Source: CAIZWU01 sp942492905 | GTDB lineage: Bacteria > Verrucomicrobiota > Verrucomicrobiia > Verrucomicrobiales > V1-33 | Direction of reading: 5' to 3' | Assembly: GCA_942492905.1 (NCBI GenBank) | Contig: OW818657.1 | Coordinates: forward strand, 3,596,001 to 3,660,000 | DNA length: 64,000 nt | Shown: piece after piece, positions 52,015-61,157 of the stretch | Layout of the letters: each line of letters opens with the position of its first letter | How positions within the stretch are numbered: position 1 is the first letter of the stretch | The notes under the pieces: model-generated | Told to the model about the DNA's origin: nothing | The model's database searches: none | Seen by the model: the letters and a program-made list of their open reading frames with translations, nothing else | Made by a program: the position numbers and the translations under genes

Positions 52015-52782
52015 TTAAAGGTCGGCCAAAGTGGTGCGGCCCCGGGCCTTGACCTCTGGATCGTCCTTGCCGGTGTTGGGCATGGCCAGTCCTTTATTGA
52101 TACATTGGCGGGCTTCCAGATCCTTCCCCATTTGCGCGTAGGTCCGGCCCAGCTCGATATGATGGATGAGGCGGCTGGGGTTCAGCTGGATGGCTTTTTG
52201 GAAACACTGGACCGCTTCCTCATTGGTGGCGGCCGGCAGCTCCCCATAAACGAGTTTGGCCATGGCCCGCTTGACCATGCCGATGTCGGCGAGACGCTGG
52301 TGCCATGTTCCGAGGACATGCCAGGCCAAATCCTTGCTTGGATCCAGTGCGATGGCCTGATCCACTGAGATTTTGACCTGACGGGAGGCTTCCATTTTTT
52401 CCTTGGTGTCAAGAAAAGGAACCAATTTCGCATGGGAAAGGGCCACTGACAGATGGGCCTCGGCCTCCTTGGGTGAGAGGGCCACCGCCCGGGCGGCATA
52501 AATCTTCCCGACATTGGCAAATTTGATTTTATCGGCCAATTCCGGTGCATCGGCCATCAGATGGCGATACTGCCGGGCAATACAAAGCAGCAGCCCGACA
52601 TTGTCCGGTTCCTGTTTCTCAGCGGGTAAATAGGAAGCCAAGGCTTCCGCCGGACGAAACTTCTGGTCGGAAACATCACCCTTTTTGATCAGGTCCGCGA
52701 CTGATTCCTCCGCTGAAGACATGCCGGGCAACAGGAGACAAAGAGCGAGGCAAAAGGACTTAAAGGAGCGGAAGGATTTCAT
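52015..52782 (-). CDS. Secreted TPR protein (RMD1/RMDN-like)
   Basis: A 255-residue protein with a signal peptide (MKSFRSFKSF, hydrophobic run to MSSAEESVAD) and helical repeats: ALASYLPAEKQEPDNVGLLL, AYAARAVALSPKEAEAHLSV-type TPRs, VDQAIALDPSKDLAWHVLGT and FQKAIQLNPSRLIHHIELGR. The arrangement resembles the regulator-of-microtubule-dynamics (RMDN) TPR family, which has bacterial members of unknown role. It lies upstream of the PKS gene on the same strand, 113 bases away, with a CCGGG-N6-CCCGG hairpin in the gap (about 51987-52003), so read-through is uncertain. Confidence 0.7.
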   Translation of the reverse strand: MKSFRSFKSFCLALCLLLPGMSSAEESVADLIKKGDVSDQKFRPAEALASYLPAEKQEPDNVGLLLCIARQYRHLMADAPELADKIKFANVGKIYAARAVALSPKEAEAHLSVALSHAKLVPFLDTKEKMEASRQVKISVDQAIALDPSKDLAWHVLGTWHQRLADIGMVKRAMAKLVYGELPAATNEEAVQCFQKAIQLNPSRLIHHIELGRTYAQMGKDLEARQCINKGLAMPNTGKDDPEVKARGRTTLADL

Positions 52783-52886
52783 AAGCGCGGGGGGGAATTT
52801 GGCCAATCAGGGAGCGCTGGTTGAGCGGCATGGTGGGTCGGGCCTGTTTGGGAAAAAGCCAAGCGTCCCGGACAAGCGCAGTCCGC

Positions 52887-54551
52887 CTACCGGTTGGCCG
52901 CTTTCAGATGCAGCATGAGGATGCGCTTCACTTCTGCGATCGCCTGGGGATGCTGATTGGACCAGTGGTTGCTCGGAACAATCAGCTCGCTCCGGGCTCC
53001 ATCGATGTGGCTGCTCCAGTAAGGTACCAAGCCGTCGCTGCTCTGCGGTTCCGTGCGATTCAGATTCCCGCCTTTGCCACGGTCGCCCATAATCGAATGA
53101 AAGGGGATTCCTTTGACCGGCGGAATTGTGTTGATGGTAGTGATAAAGCGATTATCCGGGTCGAGTGCATCCAGGCTGTTCGGCGCTTTTTTGAGTTGTT
53201 GTCCGTCCGCCCGCGGCTTTGAAAGCACCGCCAACTCCTTCCCGACTTCGGAAAGTTCGTCATCGGGATTGCCAATCAACACGGCCCCAAGGCGGCCCAT
53301 GAAGCTGGTGGCCATATCGCTCCCCCCGAGGGAGGCAGACGCAAAGATGACCCGGGCAATCTCAGACCGGTGTTTGAAAATCAATGCTTTGGTGACAATT
53401 TCCCGGGCCTCCGGAGAAAATGGGGTCCGGGCCGGAGGGGTTTCAAAGAATGCCTTCCAGATCCGGAGCCCGCTGTCAGTGATCAAGGTCCGGGCGATCA
53501 TTCCCCCCATGCTGTGACCCACCACCACCAGCGGTTTATGTTCCGGGTAATGATTGTCCATGGCATCCAACTGCTCCCGCAGTTCCGCCGCCATCATCGG
53601 ATAAGGATATCCCGTGGGATAACTGAAGAACCAGATCTGGTAATGAGCCCTGAAAGTGGCGTCGGCCCGGAGGGATTCGATCATGGGAGCCCAAGTGGCC
53701 TGCGAGTCGCCTAGGCCGTGAATGCAAAGCAGGGGGATTTTCTTTTGATTGTAGGGTTCCAACCGGGCCAAGCGGGCACTGTTTTTGAATTCCTCAGGTT
53801 TGAACATGCGTTTCACCTCGGTCTTCCGCGGCTTCAAATCCGCCAGGGCCAGCGCCAAGGGTGCCGTGAAATCCGCCGCCAGGGGATAGGTATGCCCATC
53901 GAAGCTGACGGTCTCGGTGGCCAGAGGATCCAAGAGGGAAGCCTCGCAACGGCGTCCCTTGAAATCAAAAACGGCCGTCATGCCGTAATAAAACTGTTTG
54001 CCCTGAGCAAAGCGGTCAAACTTGGTCGGGTCGAATCCCTTGCTGTTGATGATCAGCGGAGCCCCCAGCCCCTTTTTCAGCTTCCGTTCCGTGACCAGTT
54101 CGCCTTTGAAATCAAACTGGTCGGCGGGCTGAACCCGGTAAAGGCTGGGATTCAAGTCCGGCCGGGGGGACGGTTTGTAGGAAAACCGCCACGGGCCGTT
54201 GGCCCCGGGGCAAATCACGGGAGTTTTCCAAGGCTCCATGCCTGCCGTCTCCACCACCTCGGCGGCCCGGCTGACCGCAAAATTGTAATCCTTCAGAGCC
54301 TGTGTATTGCCGGGATTTCCCTTCAGCACGCCCGCGGCCGAGGCCGCGGCATCCAGATAACGGCCCAGCTGGACCAAGGGCTCCGCGGCCGGGCGCTGAT
54401 TGAGGGTGGTGGCAATGATTTGCCCGGCAGGAGTGACCGCCTCGTAGCTGAGCCGCTTGGTGGTGGCCGTCGCATAATTTTTGCAGGCCGGCACCAGGGT
54501 GACGCAGGTCAGGGCGAGGAGCGAAGCGCGCAGCAGGTTGGACAGGGACAT
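52887..54551 (-). CDS. Lipoprotein alpha/beta hydrolase (esterase/lipase-like)
   Basis: A 554-residue protein. The signal ends in the lipobox LVPAC with Cys23. The C-terminal half is an alpha/beta hydrolase: oxyanion region LLCIHGLGDSQATWAPMIES, nucleophile elbow VVVGHSMGGMIARTL (Ser about 348), a likely acid near SSDGLVPYW and catalytic His in VPSNHWSNQHP. The N-terminal half (about 25-270) is family-specific with two beta-rich parts. The enzyme faces the periplasm or outer membrane. Its location in the PKS operon suggests it edits or transfers the acyl product. Confidence 0.8.
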   Translation of the reverse strand: MSLSNLLRASLLALTCVTLVPACKNYATATTKRLSYEAVTPAGQIIATTLNQRPAAEPLVQLGRYLDAAASAAGVLKGNPGNTQALKDYNFAVSRAAEVVETAGMEPWKTPVICPGANGPWRFSYKPSPRPDLNPSLYRVQPADQFDFKGELVTERKLKKGLGAPLIINSKGFDPTKFDRFAQGKQFYYGMTAVFDFKGRRCEASLLDPLATETVSFDGHTYPLAADFTAPLALALADLKPRKTEVKRMFKPEEFKNSARLARLEPYNQKKIPLLCIHGLGDSQATWAPMIESLRADATFRAHYQIWFFSYPTGYPYPMMAAELREQLDAMDNHYPEHKPLVVVGHSMGGMIARTLITDSGLRIWKAFFETPPARTPFSPEAREIVTKALIFKHRSEIARVIFASASLGGSDMATSFMGRLGAVLIGNPDDELSEVGKELAVLSKPRADGQQLKKAPNSLDALDPDNRFITTINTIPPVKGIPFHSIMGDRGKGGNLNRTEPQSSDGLVPYWSSHIDGARSELIVPSNHWSNQHPQAIAEVKRILMLHLKAANR

Positions 54552-54587
54552 AATTCAATCGGAGCAATCGTTTCCCTGGAGCCTGCA

Positions 54588-55739
54588 TCAGGGCTGAACC
54601 AGGCCGTCGCCGGTCAGTTTGGCAGAACCGGCCGGTGGGTGCGAATGCTTTTCGTAAATTTCGACGTCATAGATATTGCCCGAACCCATCAGGCGGACGC
54701 CCCTCATCCCTGCCGTGGCCAGCAGGCTGGCCAGATCCTTCCGGTGGCGGTAGTCAAACTTTTTGCCAAACACCTCCAAAATCCGGGTGCTGGCATGAGG
54801 CCGGTAGGTGTTGACGATCAAGGATGCCGATCCTGTGGTGATTTCATGAAGCTTGGCAGCCAGATGGTGCGCGTTGGCAGGCTCTTCCATGATGGGAAGA
54901 CCGTGGCGCTGTTCAGTGGTGTCACAGGTAAATCCTTGCAAATACTCGAGAATGCCCACGGAGGTCACCACATCATATCCCTCCCCCGGGTCTTTTCCGG
55001 ACATCGGTTCGCCTACAAATATATCCTCCGTCGCCGCAGAAATCCCGGAGTCCTCTCCCGCTTCTATTCCTTCCTGCCGGGTGGTTTCCAGCTTGGCAAG
55101 CAGGTGTCTGGTCTTTTCGGTGTTCGCCGCCTCCCGGTCCGTGATCCGCGCCGTGATCCTCCCGGGATCAAATCCATCGCGCACCAACCGGTCCCACGCC
55201 AGGATCATGCTCAAACCGGTGCCGGCGGCGAGCGCCTTCAACCGGACGGAAGCCCCTTGCTCCAGCCGACGCTTCGCTTCCTCATACGTGGCCCGCGTTT
55301 CCCAAATGAACCGCAACTGCACGTCCCTTCCCTGCACGGAGTTGAAAAAAATCCGGTCCCACCCAGAGCCTGCCCCGCGGATTTCCGGCGCCAGCATCAT
55401 ATAAGGGCCATTCATCGGATCGCCCCCTTCCACCAGCGCTTCGATTTCCTTCCGGGAAGCAGACAGGAGCGAGCGGGCGTAGGGATGGCCCGACCGCTCG
55501 AGCAGCCGGTTGCTGAACCCACTGGATTCAGGATGGTCCACCCGGGTAGTCGTCCGTTTGAGATGCCGGTAACTCGCCCGGGCCATGGCCCGCTGGACCA
55601 GTCCCGCGGGTTTGATCCCGCCTTCACCAAAAACCGCACGGCTCAGACTGCCGACGATGGCCTCCGATAAAGCCCAATCCTGCCCCGAATACAGGGCCGA
55701 CACCGCATCCATCGGAGTCAGTTTTGCCAAACTACTCAT
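54588..55739 (-). CDS. Class I SAM methyltransferase-like protein
   Basis: A 383-residue protein. VRLKALAAGTGLSMILAWDR (about 168-187) looks like a Rossmann motif I with Gly-x-Gly, ITARITDREAANTEKT is motif II-like, and EGYDVVTSVGILEYLQGF (about 258-275) is a motif IV/V pattern typical of class I methyltransferases. The first 150 residues are helical and family-specific. ATG at 55739 (MSSLAKLTP) is preferred over TTG at 55745. First gene of the operon; 36 bases from the hydrolase. Target unknown. Confidence 0.65.
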   Translation of the reverse strand: MSSLAKLTPMDAVSALYSGQDWALSEAIVGSLSRAVFGEGGIKPAGLVQRAMARASYRHLKRTTTRVDHPESSGFSNRLLERSGHPYARSLLSASRKEIEALVEGGDPMNGPYMMLAPEIRGAGSGWDRIFFNSVQGRDVQLRFIWETRATYEEAKRRLEQGASVRLKALAAGTGLSMILAWDRLVRDGFDPGRITARITDREAANTEKTRHLLAKLETTRQEGIEAGEDSGISAATEDIFVGEPMSGKDPGEGYDVVTSVGILEYLQGFTCDTTEQRHGLPIMEEPANAHHLAAKLHEITTGSASLIVNTYRPHASTRILEVFGKKFDYRHRKDLASLLATAGMRGVRLMGSGNIYDVEIYEKHSHPPAGSAKLTGDGLVQP

Positions 55740-55957
55740 ACGCAAAGTCCCGATTTGGAGTTACCAGCTAGTGTCAATCCGGCTGGGAAAATTGCGATCC
55801 ATCGTGCCTCCCGCAGGGACATCCCGCGCGGCGTCAGGAAGGGAATTGTGAAGGGGTAAGGCATAAGCAGCAGTTCAGCAGGAGATAAAATGAGCTTCCA
55901 CGGAGGCAACGTCCCTGAGCGGCCACCACGCCCGCGATTGTTTAGGGCATTCCCAGC

Positions 55958-56563
55958 TCACCGCCACCGGAAATGGCCTTTGAGAGGAAACTCGAAAAGC
56001 CGGTCCTCTTCCCGGGCTCCCTGGCCAATGTTATGCACGATCAGCGGCACCCCTGCCGCGTTGCGGCGATCACTGACGATCATGATGTGCGGGAGCTTGC
56101 CGGCCACGGTGCAGGTGACGAGGTCGCCCGGCCGATAGTCCGCCGCCTCCTGCGTGACCGGCAGGGAAGCCCCGCGCCGTTTCAGAAAGACGGCCAGATT
56201 CAGCACCCGGCGGTGGTCGATGTTGCGGTCGGGGCGCTTGAGTCCCCAAGTCTTGGGATAAGCGGAAAATTCCGCTTTCATGTCCTCATGCACGGCTTGC
56301 TGGAGATCCACCCCACACGCCCGCAGCGCCCGGATGATCACATCGGCGCACACCCCACGCTCCTCCGGCACGTCACCCATCGGATATTCGATTACGGCGT
56401 AGGCCGGATCATAGGTCAACGTCCTGCCGACCTGCCGCCGGGCCGCGGCCACCAGATTTTCCCCCGTCGGGGCCAGCCCCACCGGCTTATCCGCCAGCAG
56501 CGGCGGCGGGAGGCAGGCCGGAAACAGAACCAAAACGTGTTGCAGGAGGCGGCGGCGGGTCAT
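55958..56563 (-). CDS. DUF1287 family secreted protein (predicted cysteine amidase/peptidase)
   Basis: A 201-residue protein with a signal peptide (MTRRRLLQHVLVLFPACLPP, ending near LLADK). The DUF1287 core shows YDPAYAVIEYPMGDVPEERG, VCADVIIRALRACGVDLQ with the candidate catalytic Cys, AYPKTWGLKRPDRNIDHRRV, and GKLPHIMIVSDR with a candidate His. The NlpC/P60-like Cys-His layout suggests cell-wall amide cleavage, though the family is uncharacterised. It is separated from the PKS operon by 218 bases and diverges from nuoG. Confidence 0.83.
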   Translation of the reverse strand: MTRRRLLQHVLVLFPACLPPPLLADKPVGLAPTGENLVAAARRQVGRTLTYDPAYAVIEYPMGDVPEERGVCADVIIRALRACGVDLQQAVHEDMKAEFSAYPKTWGLKRPDRNIDHRRVLNLAVFLKRRGASLPVTQEAADYRPGDLVTCTVAGKLPHIMIVSDRRNAAGVPLIVHNIGQGAREEDRLFEFPLKGHFRWR

Positions 56564-56620
56564 GGGGAATCTGTAGCACAACCCGCTCACTGCAGGCGAA
56601 AGGAATTGATCCGGGGGCGC

Positions 56621-56638
56621 TTGTGAAATTTTTCACAA
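56621..56638. promoter_or_regulatory. CRP/FNR-type operator upstream of nuoG
   Basis: TTGTGAAATTTTTCACAA has 8-bp inverted arms around TT and contains TGTGA-N6-TCACA, the exact CRP half-site arrangement. It lies 84 bases before the nuoG start and 57 before the DUF1287 start. A possible promoter follows for nuoG: TTGCCG (56646-56651), N17, CATAGT (56669-56674). Control by a CRP/FNR-family regulator is likely, but which signal is unknown. Confidence 0.6.
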
Positions 56639-56722
56639 AATCGCCTTGCCGCTCTTTAGGGCGCGTTCATAGTCGGCAATCGGGGAATTTTCCCAAAATT
56701 TCGACCCATCCAGCCCTACCCT

Positions 56723-58459
56723 GTGAGCACTGCGACGCAACCCTCCGGCCCTGCGGCCCCACCCGTGGATCTTGTGAACGTGCAGGTGAACGGCCAATGG
56801 CTCAAATTCCCCAAAGGAACCCGCATGATCGAGGCTCTCCGGCAGGCTTCGGTGGACGTCCCCCACTATTGTTATCACCCCAAACTCAGCAGCCCGGGGA
56901 ATTGCCGCATGTGCCTCGTGGAAACCGGCATGCCCGCCCGGCCGGCGCCCGGGAACACCGAGGTGGAGAAGGACGAACACGGCTTCGCCAAAATCATGTG
57001 GAGTCCCCGCGCGGCCATTGCCTGCGCCAACACCATTTCCGAAGGCCTCGGCATCCGCACCGAAAGCAAATTGGTGGAGGAATGCCGCAAGGGCGTGATG
57101 GAATTCCTCCTCATCAACCACCCGCTCGACTGCCCGATCTGTGACCAGGCCGGAGAATGCAGCCTGCAGGAATTCTCCGTCGAGCACGGCCGGGGCGAAT
57201 CCCGCTTCCAGGAAAACAAGGTCAAGAAGCCGAAGCACAAACAAATCGGTCCCCGCATCACCCTTGACGACGAACGCTGCATCATGTGCAGCCGCTGTAT
57301 CCGCTTCACTGCTGAAATCGCCGACGACCCCGTCCTCGGCTTCACCGAACGCGGCAGCTACACCGTCCTGACCACCCATCCAGACAAGGAACTTGCCAAC
57401 AATTACAGCCTCAATACCGTGGACATCTGCCCGGTGGGGGCCCTGACCAGCACTGACTTCCGTTTTTCCATGCGCGTCTGGTTCCTCAAGGACACCAAGA
57501 GCATCTGCACCGGCTGTGCCCGTGGCTGCAGCATGGACATTGGCAGCCGGAACGAAGTGATTCACCGTCAAACCCCACGCGAGAATAACGACGTCAATTC
57601 TGCCTGGATGTGCGATGCCGGCCGCCTCGACTTCCACTACGTCAACAGCGAGGCCCGCCTCACCCAGCCGACGATCAAGGAAAACGGCACCCACCGGGCC
57701 GCGACCTGGCAGGACGCCCTGAAAAAAGCGGCCACCGCCCTCCAAGGCGCACAAGCCAGCCAGATTGCCATCATCGCGTCCGGCCGCATGACCAATGAGG
57801 AACTTTTCCTAACGAAGCGTCTCGCCACTTCCCTCGGCGTCACCCACCTCGACATTGTCCCCCGCACAGGCGAAGCCGACAACTATCTCGTCCACGCCGA
57901 CAAGAACCCCAACTCCGCGGGCGCCCGCCTCATTCTCGGCACCGAACCCGGCAGCCAACTCGCTGCCATCCGCGATAAAGTGGACCGCGGTGAAATCACC
58001 ACCGTCATCGCCCTCCAGGAAAACCTCCTCGGCGAGGCCGGATTCACGGCGGCCCAATTGGGCAAACTGAAATCCTTCATCGCCGGCCACATCCTCGCCA
58101 ATCCCGGCGCGGAACACGCCCACGTCGTCCTGCCCCTCGCCGCCTACGCCGAAAAACGCGGCAGCCTGATCAACGCCACCGGCCGCCTCCAACGCCTCAA
58201 CAAGGCCACCGAACCCGCCGGCGAAGCCCGCTCCGACTGGGAGGTCCTCCGCGACCTGACTCTCGCCGTCAGCGGCCAGAACGGCCTCTACTCCATCGAA
58301 GACGTCTTCAAATCCATGGCCTCAGCCATCCCCGCCTTCGCTGGCCTCAATCTCGGCAAAATCGGCGACCTCGGCCTTCCCCTTCTCGAAACCACCGAAA
58401 CCATCCCCGTGCTCGAACGCGAAAAGGAACGCAAAGCCAAGGGAATTATCGTTGGTTGA
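56723..58459 (+). CDS. nuoG: NADH-quinone oxidoreductase subunit G
   Basis: A 578-residue complex I subunit with a GTG start. The N-terminal 2Fe-2S ferredoxin domain has CYHPKLSSPGNCRMCLVE. The His-Cys3 4Fe-4S region is NHPLDCPICDQAGECSLQEF, then CIMCSRCIRF, and the fourth cluster site is CTGCARGCSMDIG. The molybdopterin-like C-terminal domain is short. NuoG of E. coli is about 900 residues, so this is a compact form. It passes electrons from the flavin module towards quinone. First gene of nuoGHIJKL; nuoA-F are not in the window. Confidence 0.92.
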   Translation: MSTATQPSGPAAPPVDLVNVQVNGQWLKFPKGTRMIEALRQASVDVPHYCYHPKLSSPGNCRMCLVETGMPARPAPGNTEVEKDEHGFAKIMWSPRAAIACANTISEGLGIRTESKLVEECRKGVMEFLLINHPLDCPICDQAGECSLQEFSVEHGRGESRFQENKVKKPKHKQIGPRITLDDERCIMCSRCIRFTAEIADDPVLGFTERGSYTVLTTHPDKELANNYSLNTVDICPVGALTSTDFRFSMRVWFLKDTKSICTGCARGCSMDIGSRNEVIHRQTPRENNDVNSAWMCDAGRLDFHYVNSEARLTQPTIKENGTHRAATWQDALKKAATALQGAQASQIAIIASGRMTNEELFLTKRLATSLGVTHLDIVPRTGEADNYLVHADKNPNSAGARLILGTEPGSQLAAIRDKVDRGEITTVIALQENLLGEAGFTAAQLGKLKSFIAGHILANPGAEHAHVVLPLAAYAEKRGSLINATGRLQRLNKATEPAGEARSDWEVLRDLTLAVSGQNGLYSIEDVFKSMASAIPAFAGLNLGKIGDLGLPLLETTETIPVLEREKERKAKGIIVG

Positions 58460-58480
58460 TCTTCCCCTGACTTATTTTCC

Positions 58481-59614
58481 ATGGACTGGTTTTTCATCAT
58501 CTCCTCCGGCGTCAAAATCGCCGTCATCACTTTCGGCATTATTCTGCCGTTGGTGGCCTTGTCCTCCCTGGCGGAACGCAAGGTCAGTGCCTTCATCCAG
58601 GACCGTATCGGCCCCAACCGTGTCGGGATTCCCATGACTCTGCTGGGTGCGAAGAAGGACATCGCTTTCTTCGGCCTGGTGCAGCCCTTGGCGGATGGTC
58701 TGAAATTCATCCTCAAGGAGGATTTCACGCCGAAACACGTCCGGAAATTCTACTTCTGGCTCGCGCCTGCTCTGGTGCTCGTGCCTGCCCTGCTGACGGT
58801 CGGCGTCATTCCCTTTGGCTCTACCATGCAACTGTTTGGCAAACAGATTCCGCTGGTCATCGCCGACCTCAACATCGGACCGCTCTTCGTTTTCGCCATC
58901 TCCAGCCTCGGCGTTTACGGCATCGTGCTCGCGGGCTGGGCCTCCAATTCCAAGTATCCCTTCCTCGGCGGCGTGCGCTCGAGCAGCCAGATGATTTCCT
59001 ACGAAATCGCCCTGGGTCTGAGCGTCATCCCGGTCCTGATGATCTTCGGCGAACTGAACCTCGGCTCGATCGTCCAGTTCCAAGACAAAAACGGCTGGCT
59101 CCTCCTTCCGCTCTGGGGTGATGGCCTCAGTCTGCAACGCTGGCTCCTGCTCGTCCCGCTGGTGATCAGCTTCATCGTCTTCACCATTTCCATCTTCGCG
59201 GAAACCAACCGCATGCCCTTCGACTTGCCGGAGTGTGAAACCGAACTCGTGGCCGGTTATCACACCGAATACAGCTCGATGAAGTTCGCCCTCTTCTTCC
59301 TCGGCGAATACGCGGCGATGATTGTCGGCAGCGGCCTCATCGTCACCCTTTTCCTCGGCGGCTGGTCCATTCCCTTCGGCGATAAAATCGGTCTTGGTTA
59401 CGAAGCCGCCCAGAACACCTGGTGGGTCGGCCTGCTGCACCTCGGCTGTTTCCTCACCAAAGTCGTGGCCTTCATCTTTTTCTTCATGTGGGTGCGCTGG
59501 ACCCTGCCCCGCTTCCGCTTCGACCAGTTGATGCGCCTCGGCTGGGTCTTCTTCTTCGAAATCGCCCTCTTCAACGTCTTCCTCACCGCGCTGATCCTGA
59601 TGTTCGTAAAATGA
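58481..59614 (+). CDS. nuoH: NADH-quinone oxidoreductase subunit H
   Basis: A 377-residue inner-membrane protein that forms part of the quinone-binding site. It has about eight or nine helices and conserved ERKVSAFIQDRIGPNRVGIP, QPLADGLKFILKEDFTP, MISYEIALGLS, and ETNRMPFDLPECETELVAGY followed by HTEYSSMKFALFFLGEY. Starts 21 bases after nuoG. Complete. Confidence 0.94.
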   Translation: MDWFFIISSGVKIAVITFGIILPLVALSSLAERKVSAFIQDRIGPNRVGIPMTLLGAKKDIAFFGLVQPLADGLKFILKEDFTPKHVRKFYFWLAPALVLVPALLTVGVIPFGSTMQLFGKQIPLVIADLNIGPLFVFAISSLGVYGIVLAGWASNSKYPFLGGVRSSSQMISYEIALGLSVIPVLMIFGELNLGSIVQFQDKNGWLLLPLWGDGLSLQRWLLLVPLVISFIVFTISIFAETNRMPFDLPECETELVAGYHTEYSSMKFALFFLGEYAAMIVGSGLIVTLFLGGWSIPFGDKIGLGYEAAQNTWWVGLLHLGCFLTKVVAFIFFFMWVRWTLPRFRFDQLMRLGWVFFFEIALFNVFLTALILMFVK

Positions 59615-59664
59615 ATGATTCCGGCTGTTCCAGCCCTGTCCCATTTTAAAACCTTTCCCAACCA

Positions 59665-60195
59665 ATGTCCTACGTTGTCGAACGCCCCAAGCTCACCTTG
59701 AGCGAGCGCCTGTATTTCCCTTCCATCCTGAAGGGGCTCAGCATCACTTTCGGCCACTTGTTCCGCTTCATCACCGGCAAGGGGAAGGTGACCATGTCCT
59801 ATCCGGAAGAAAAATGGGACGATTCCCTGCCCGCCCACTACCGCGGCGCGCCCACCCTCGTTACCGACGAGCACGAACGCGAACGTTGCGTCGCCTGCCA
59901 GCTCTGCGAGTTCATCTGCCCGCCCCGCGCCATCACCATCACACCGGAGGAAATCCCGTCCGACAACAAATTCGCCAAGGTCGAGAAGCGCCCCAAAGCC
60001 TTCGAGATCGACATGATCCGCTGCATCTATTGCGGCATGTGTGAGGAAGTCTGCCCCGAGCAGGCCATCTTCCTCCGCAAGGACTACGCCATCACCGGCA
60101 CCACCCGCGCCGAAATGGTCCACGACAAAAAACGGCTCTACGAACTCGGCGGCGTCCGCGAAGGCCTCGTCAACAAATGGAATCCGCTCAAATAG
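59665..60195 (+). CDS. nuoI: NADH-quinone oxidoreductase subunit I
   Basis: A 176-residue peripheral ferredoxin-like subunit with two 4Fe-4S motifs: CVACQLCEFICPPRAITI and CIYCGMCEEVCPEQAIF. The N-terminal ILKGLSITFGHLFRFITGKG is the usual membrane-contact helix, and the fold continues with RGAPTLVTDEHERERC. It passes electrons from NuoG to the quinone site. The C-terminal part is longer than the E. coli protein by a few residues only. Confidence 0.94.
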   Translation: MSYVVERPKLTLSERLYFPSILKGLSITFGHLFRFITGKGKVTMSYPEEKWDDSLPAHYRGAPTLVTDEHERERCVACQLCEFICPPRAITITPEEIPSDNKFAKVEKRPKAFEIDMIRCIYCGMCEEVCPEQAIFLRKDYAITGTTRAEMVHDKKRLYELGGVREGLVNKWNPLK

Positions 60196-60207
60196 GAAGT
60201 TTCCACC

Positions 60208-60825
60208 ATGCCAAGCGTCCTCTTCTATCTTTTCTCCGCCATCATGCTGGGCTTCGGCATCCTGGTGGTGGTCCTGCGCAATCCGGTTTCCAGCGCACTT
60301 TCCCTGGCCATGTCCTTCCTCGGACTGGCCGCTCTGTTTGTTTCCCTCGGAGCCTTTTTCATCGGTATTATCCAGGTGCTCGTTTATGCGGGCGCGGTGA
60401 TGGTGCTCTTCCTGTTCATCATCATGCTGCTCGACATCAAAGAAGAGCAGCGCCGGAAGCTGAACCTGCCCGCCGTGATTGGTGGCTGTTTTTTGGTGCT
60501 GATCTTCACGCTCCAGCTCGCTTCGGTCCTCGGCGACTACCAGCCCGGCAAGCGCCTCATGAATGCTGTCCCGCTGGATCTTCCGGCCGCCGCCGCCGCC
60601 CGCGAAGCTGCCGGGGTCAGCACTCCGACCATCGACAAAGACCTCGCCGCCGGGAAACTTCCTGACGTGAAGCTGATCGGCGAGACCCTTTTCACCAAAT
60701 ACAACTTCCACCTCCAGATCATCGGTGTGCTCCTGCTCGTGAGCACCGTCGGAGTCATCGTCATCAGCCGCCGCGAGGACAAGACCGCCGCCGCCGTGGA
60801 ACCCGCCACTCCCGTCCAGCCATGA
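60208..60825 (+). CDS. nuoJ: NADH-quinone oxidoreductase subunit J
   Basis: A 205-residue membrane subunit with about five helices. Helices 1-3 contain FSAIMLGFGILVVVLRNPVS, SLAMSFLGLAALFVSLGAFF and the conserved IIQVLVYAGAVMVLFLFIIM, with the pi-bulge-type helix. A periplasmic or cytosolic loop of about 60 residues (GDYQPGKRL to ETLFTKYNF) precedes the last helix, LQIIGVLLLVSTVGVIVISR. Overlaps nuoK by four bases. Confidence 0.92.
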   Translation: MPSVLFYLFSAIMLGFGILVVVLRNPVSSALSLAMSFLGLAALFVSLGAFFIGIIQVLVYAGAVMVLFLFIIMLLDIKEEQRRKLNLPAVIGGCFLVLIFTLQLASVLGDYQPGKRLMNAVPLDLPAAAAAREAAGVSTPTIDKDLAAGKLPDVKLIGETLFTKYNFHLQIIGVLLLVSTVGVIVISRREDKTAAAVEPATPVQP

Positions 60826-61139
60826 TCACGCTCAACGATTACCTCCTCGTCAGCGGACTGCTTTTCGCCATCGGCCTCGCCGGGGTGGTTCTGCGCCGCA
60901 ACATCATCGTCATCTTCATGTGCCTGGAAATGATGCTCAGCGCCGCCAACCTGAGCCTCGTCGCCTTCAGCCGCTTCAACACCGTCAGCGGGCTTCCCGA
61001 CTACAATGGCCAGATGATGGTGTTCCTCATCATCACCGTGGCCGCCGCGGAAGTCGCCGTCGGTCTCGCCATCATCATCGCCCTCTTCCGCGCCCGCCGT
61101 ACCGTCCACGTGGAAGACATCGACGCCATGAAACACTAA
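60822..61139 (+). CDS. nuoK: NADH-quinone oxidoreductase subunit K
   Basis: A 105-residue membrane subunit with three helices (YLLVSGLLFAIGLAGVVLRR, IVIFMCLEMMLSAANLSLVA, FLIITVAAAEVAVGLAIIIA). The buried Glu in CLEMMLSAAN and AAAEVAVG, part of the proton-transfer path, are conserved. Translationally coupled to nuoJ. Confidence 0.94.
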   Translation: MITLNDYLLVSGLLFAIGLAGVVLRRNIIVIFMCLEMMLSAANLSLVAFSRFNTVSGLPDYNGQMMVFLIITVAAAEVAVGLAIIIALFRARRTVHVEDIDAMKH

Positions 61140-61157
61140 TCCGAAGGTTCGAGGTAC

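Noticed and set aside
53718..55670. A 650-codon open frame on the plus strand
   Set aside because: It lies antisense to the hydrolase and methyltransferase genes and shows no domain-like pattern.
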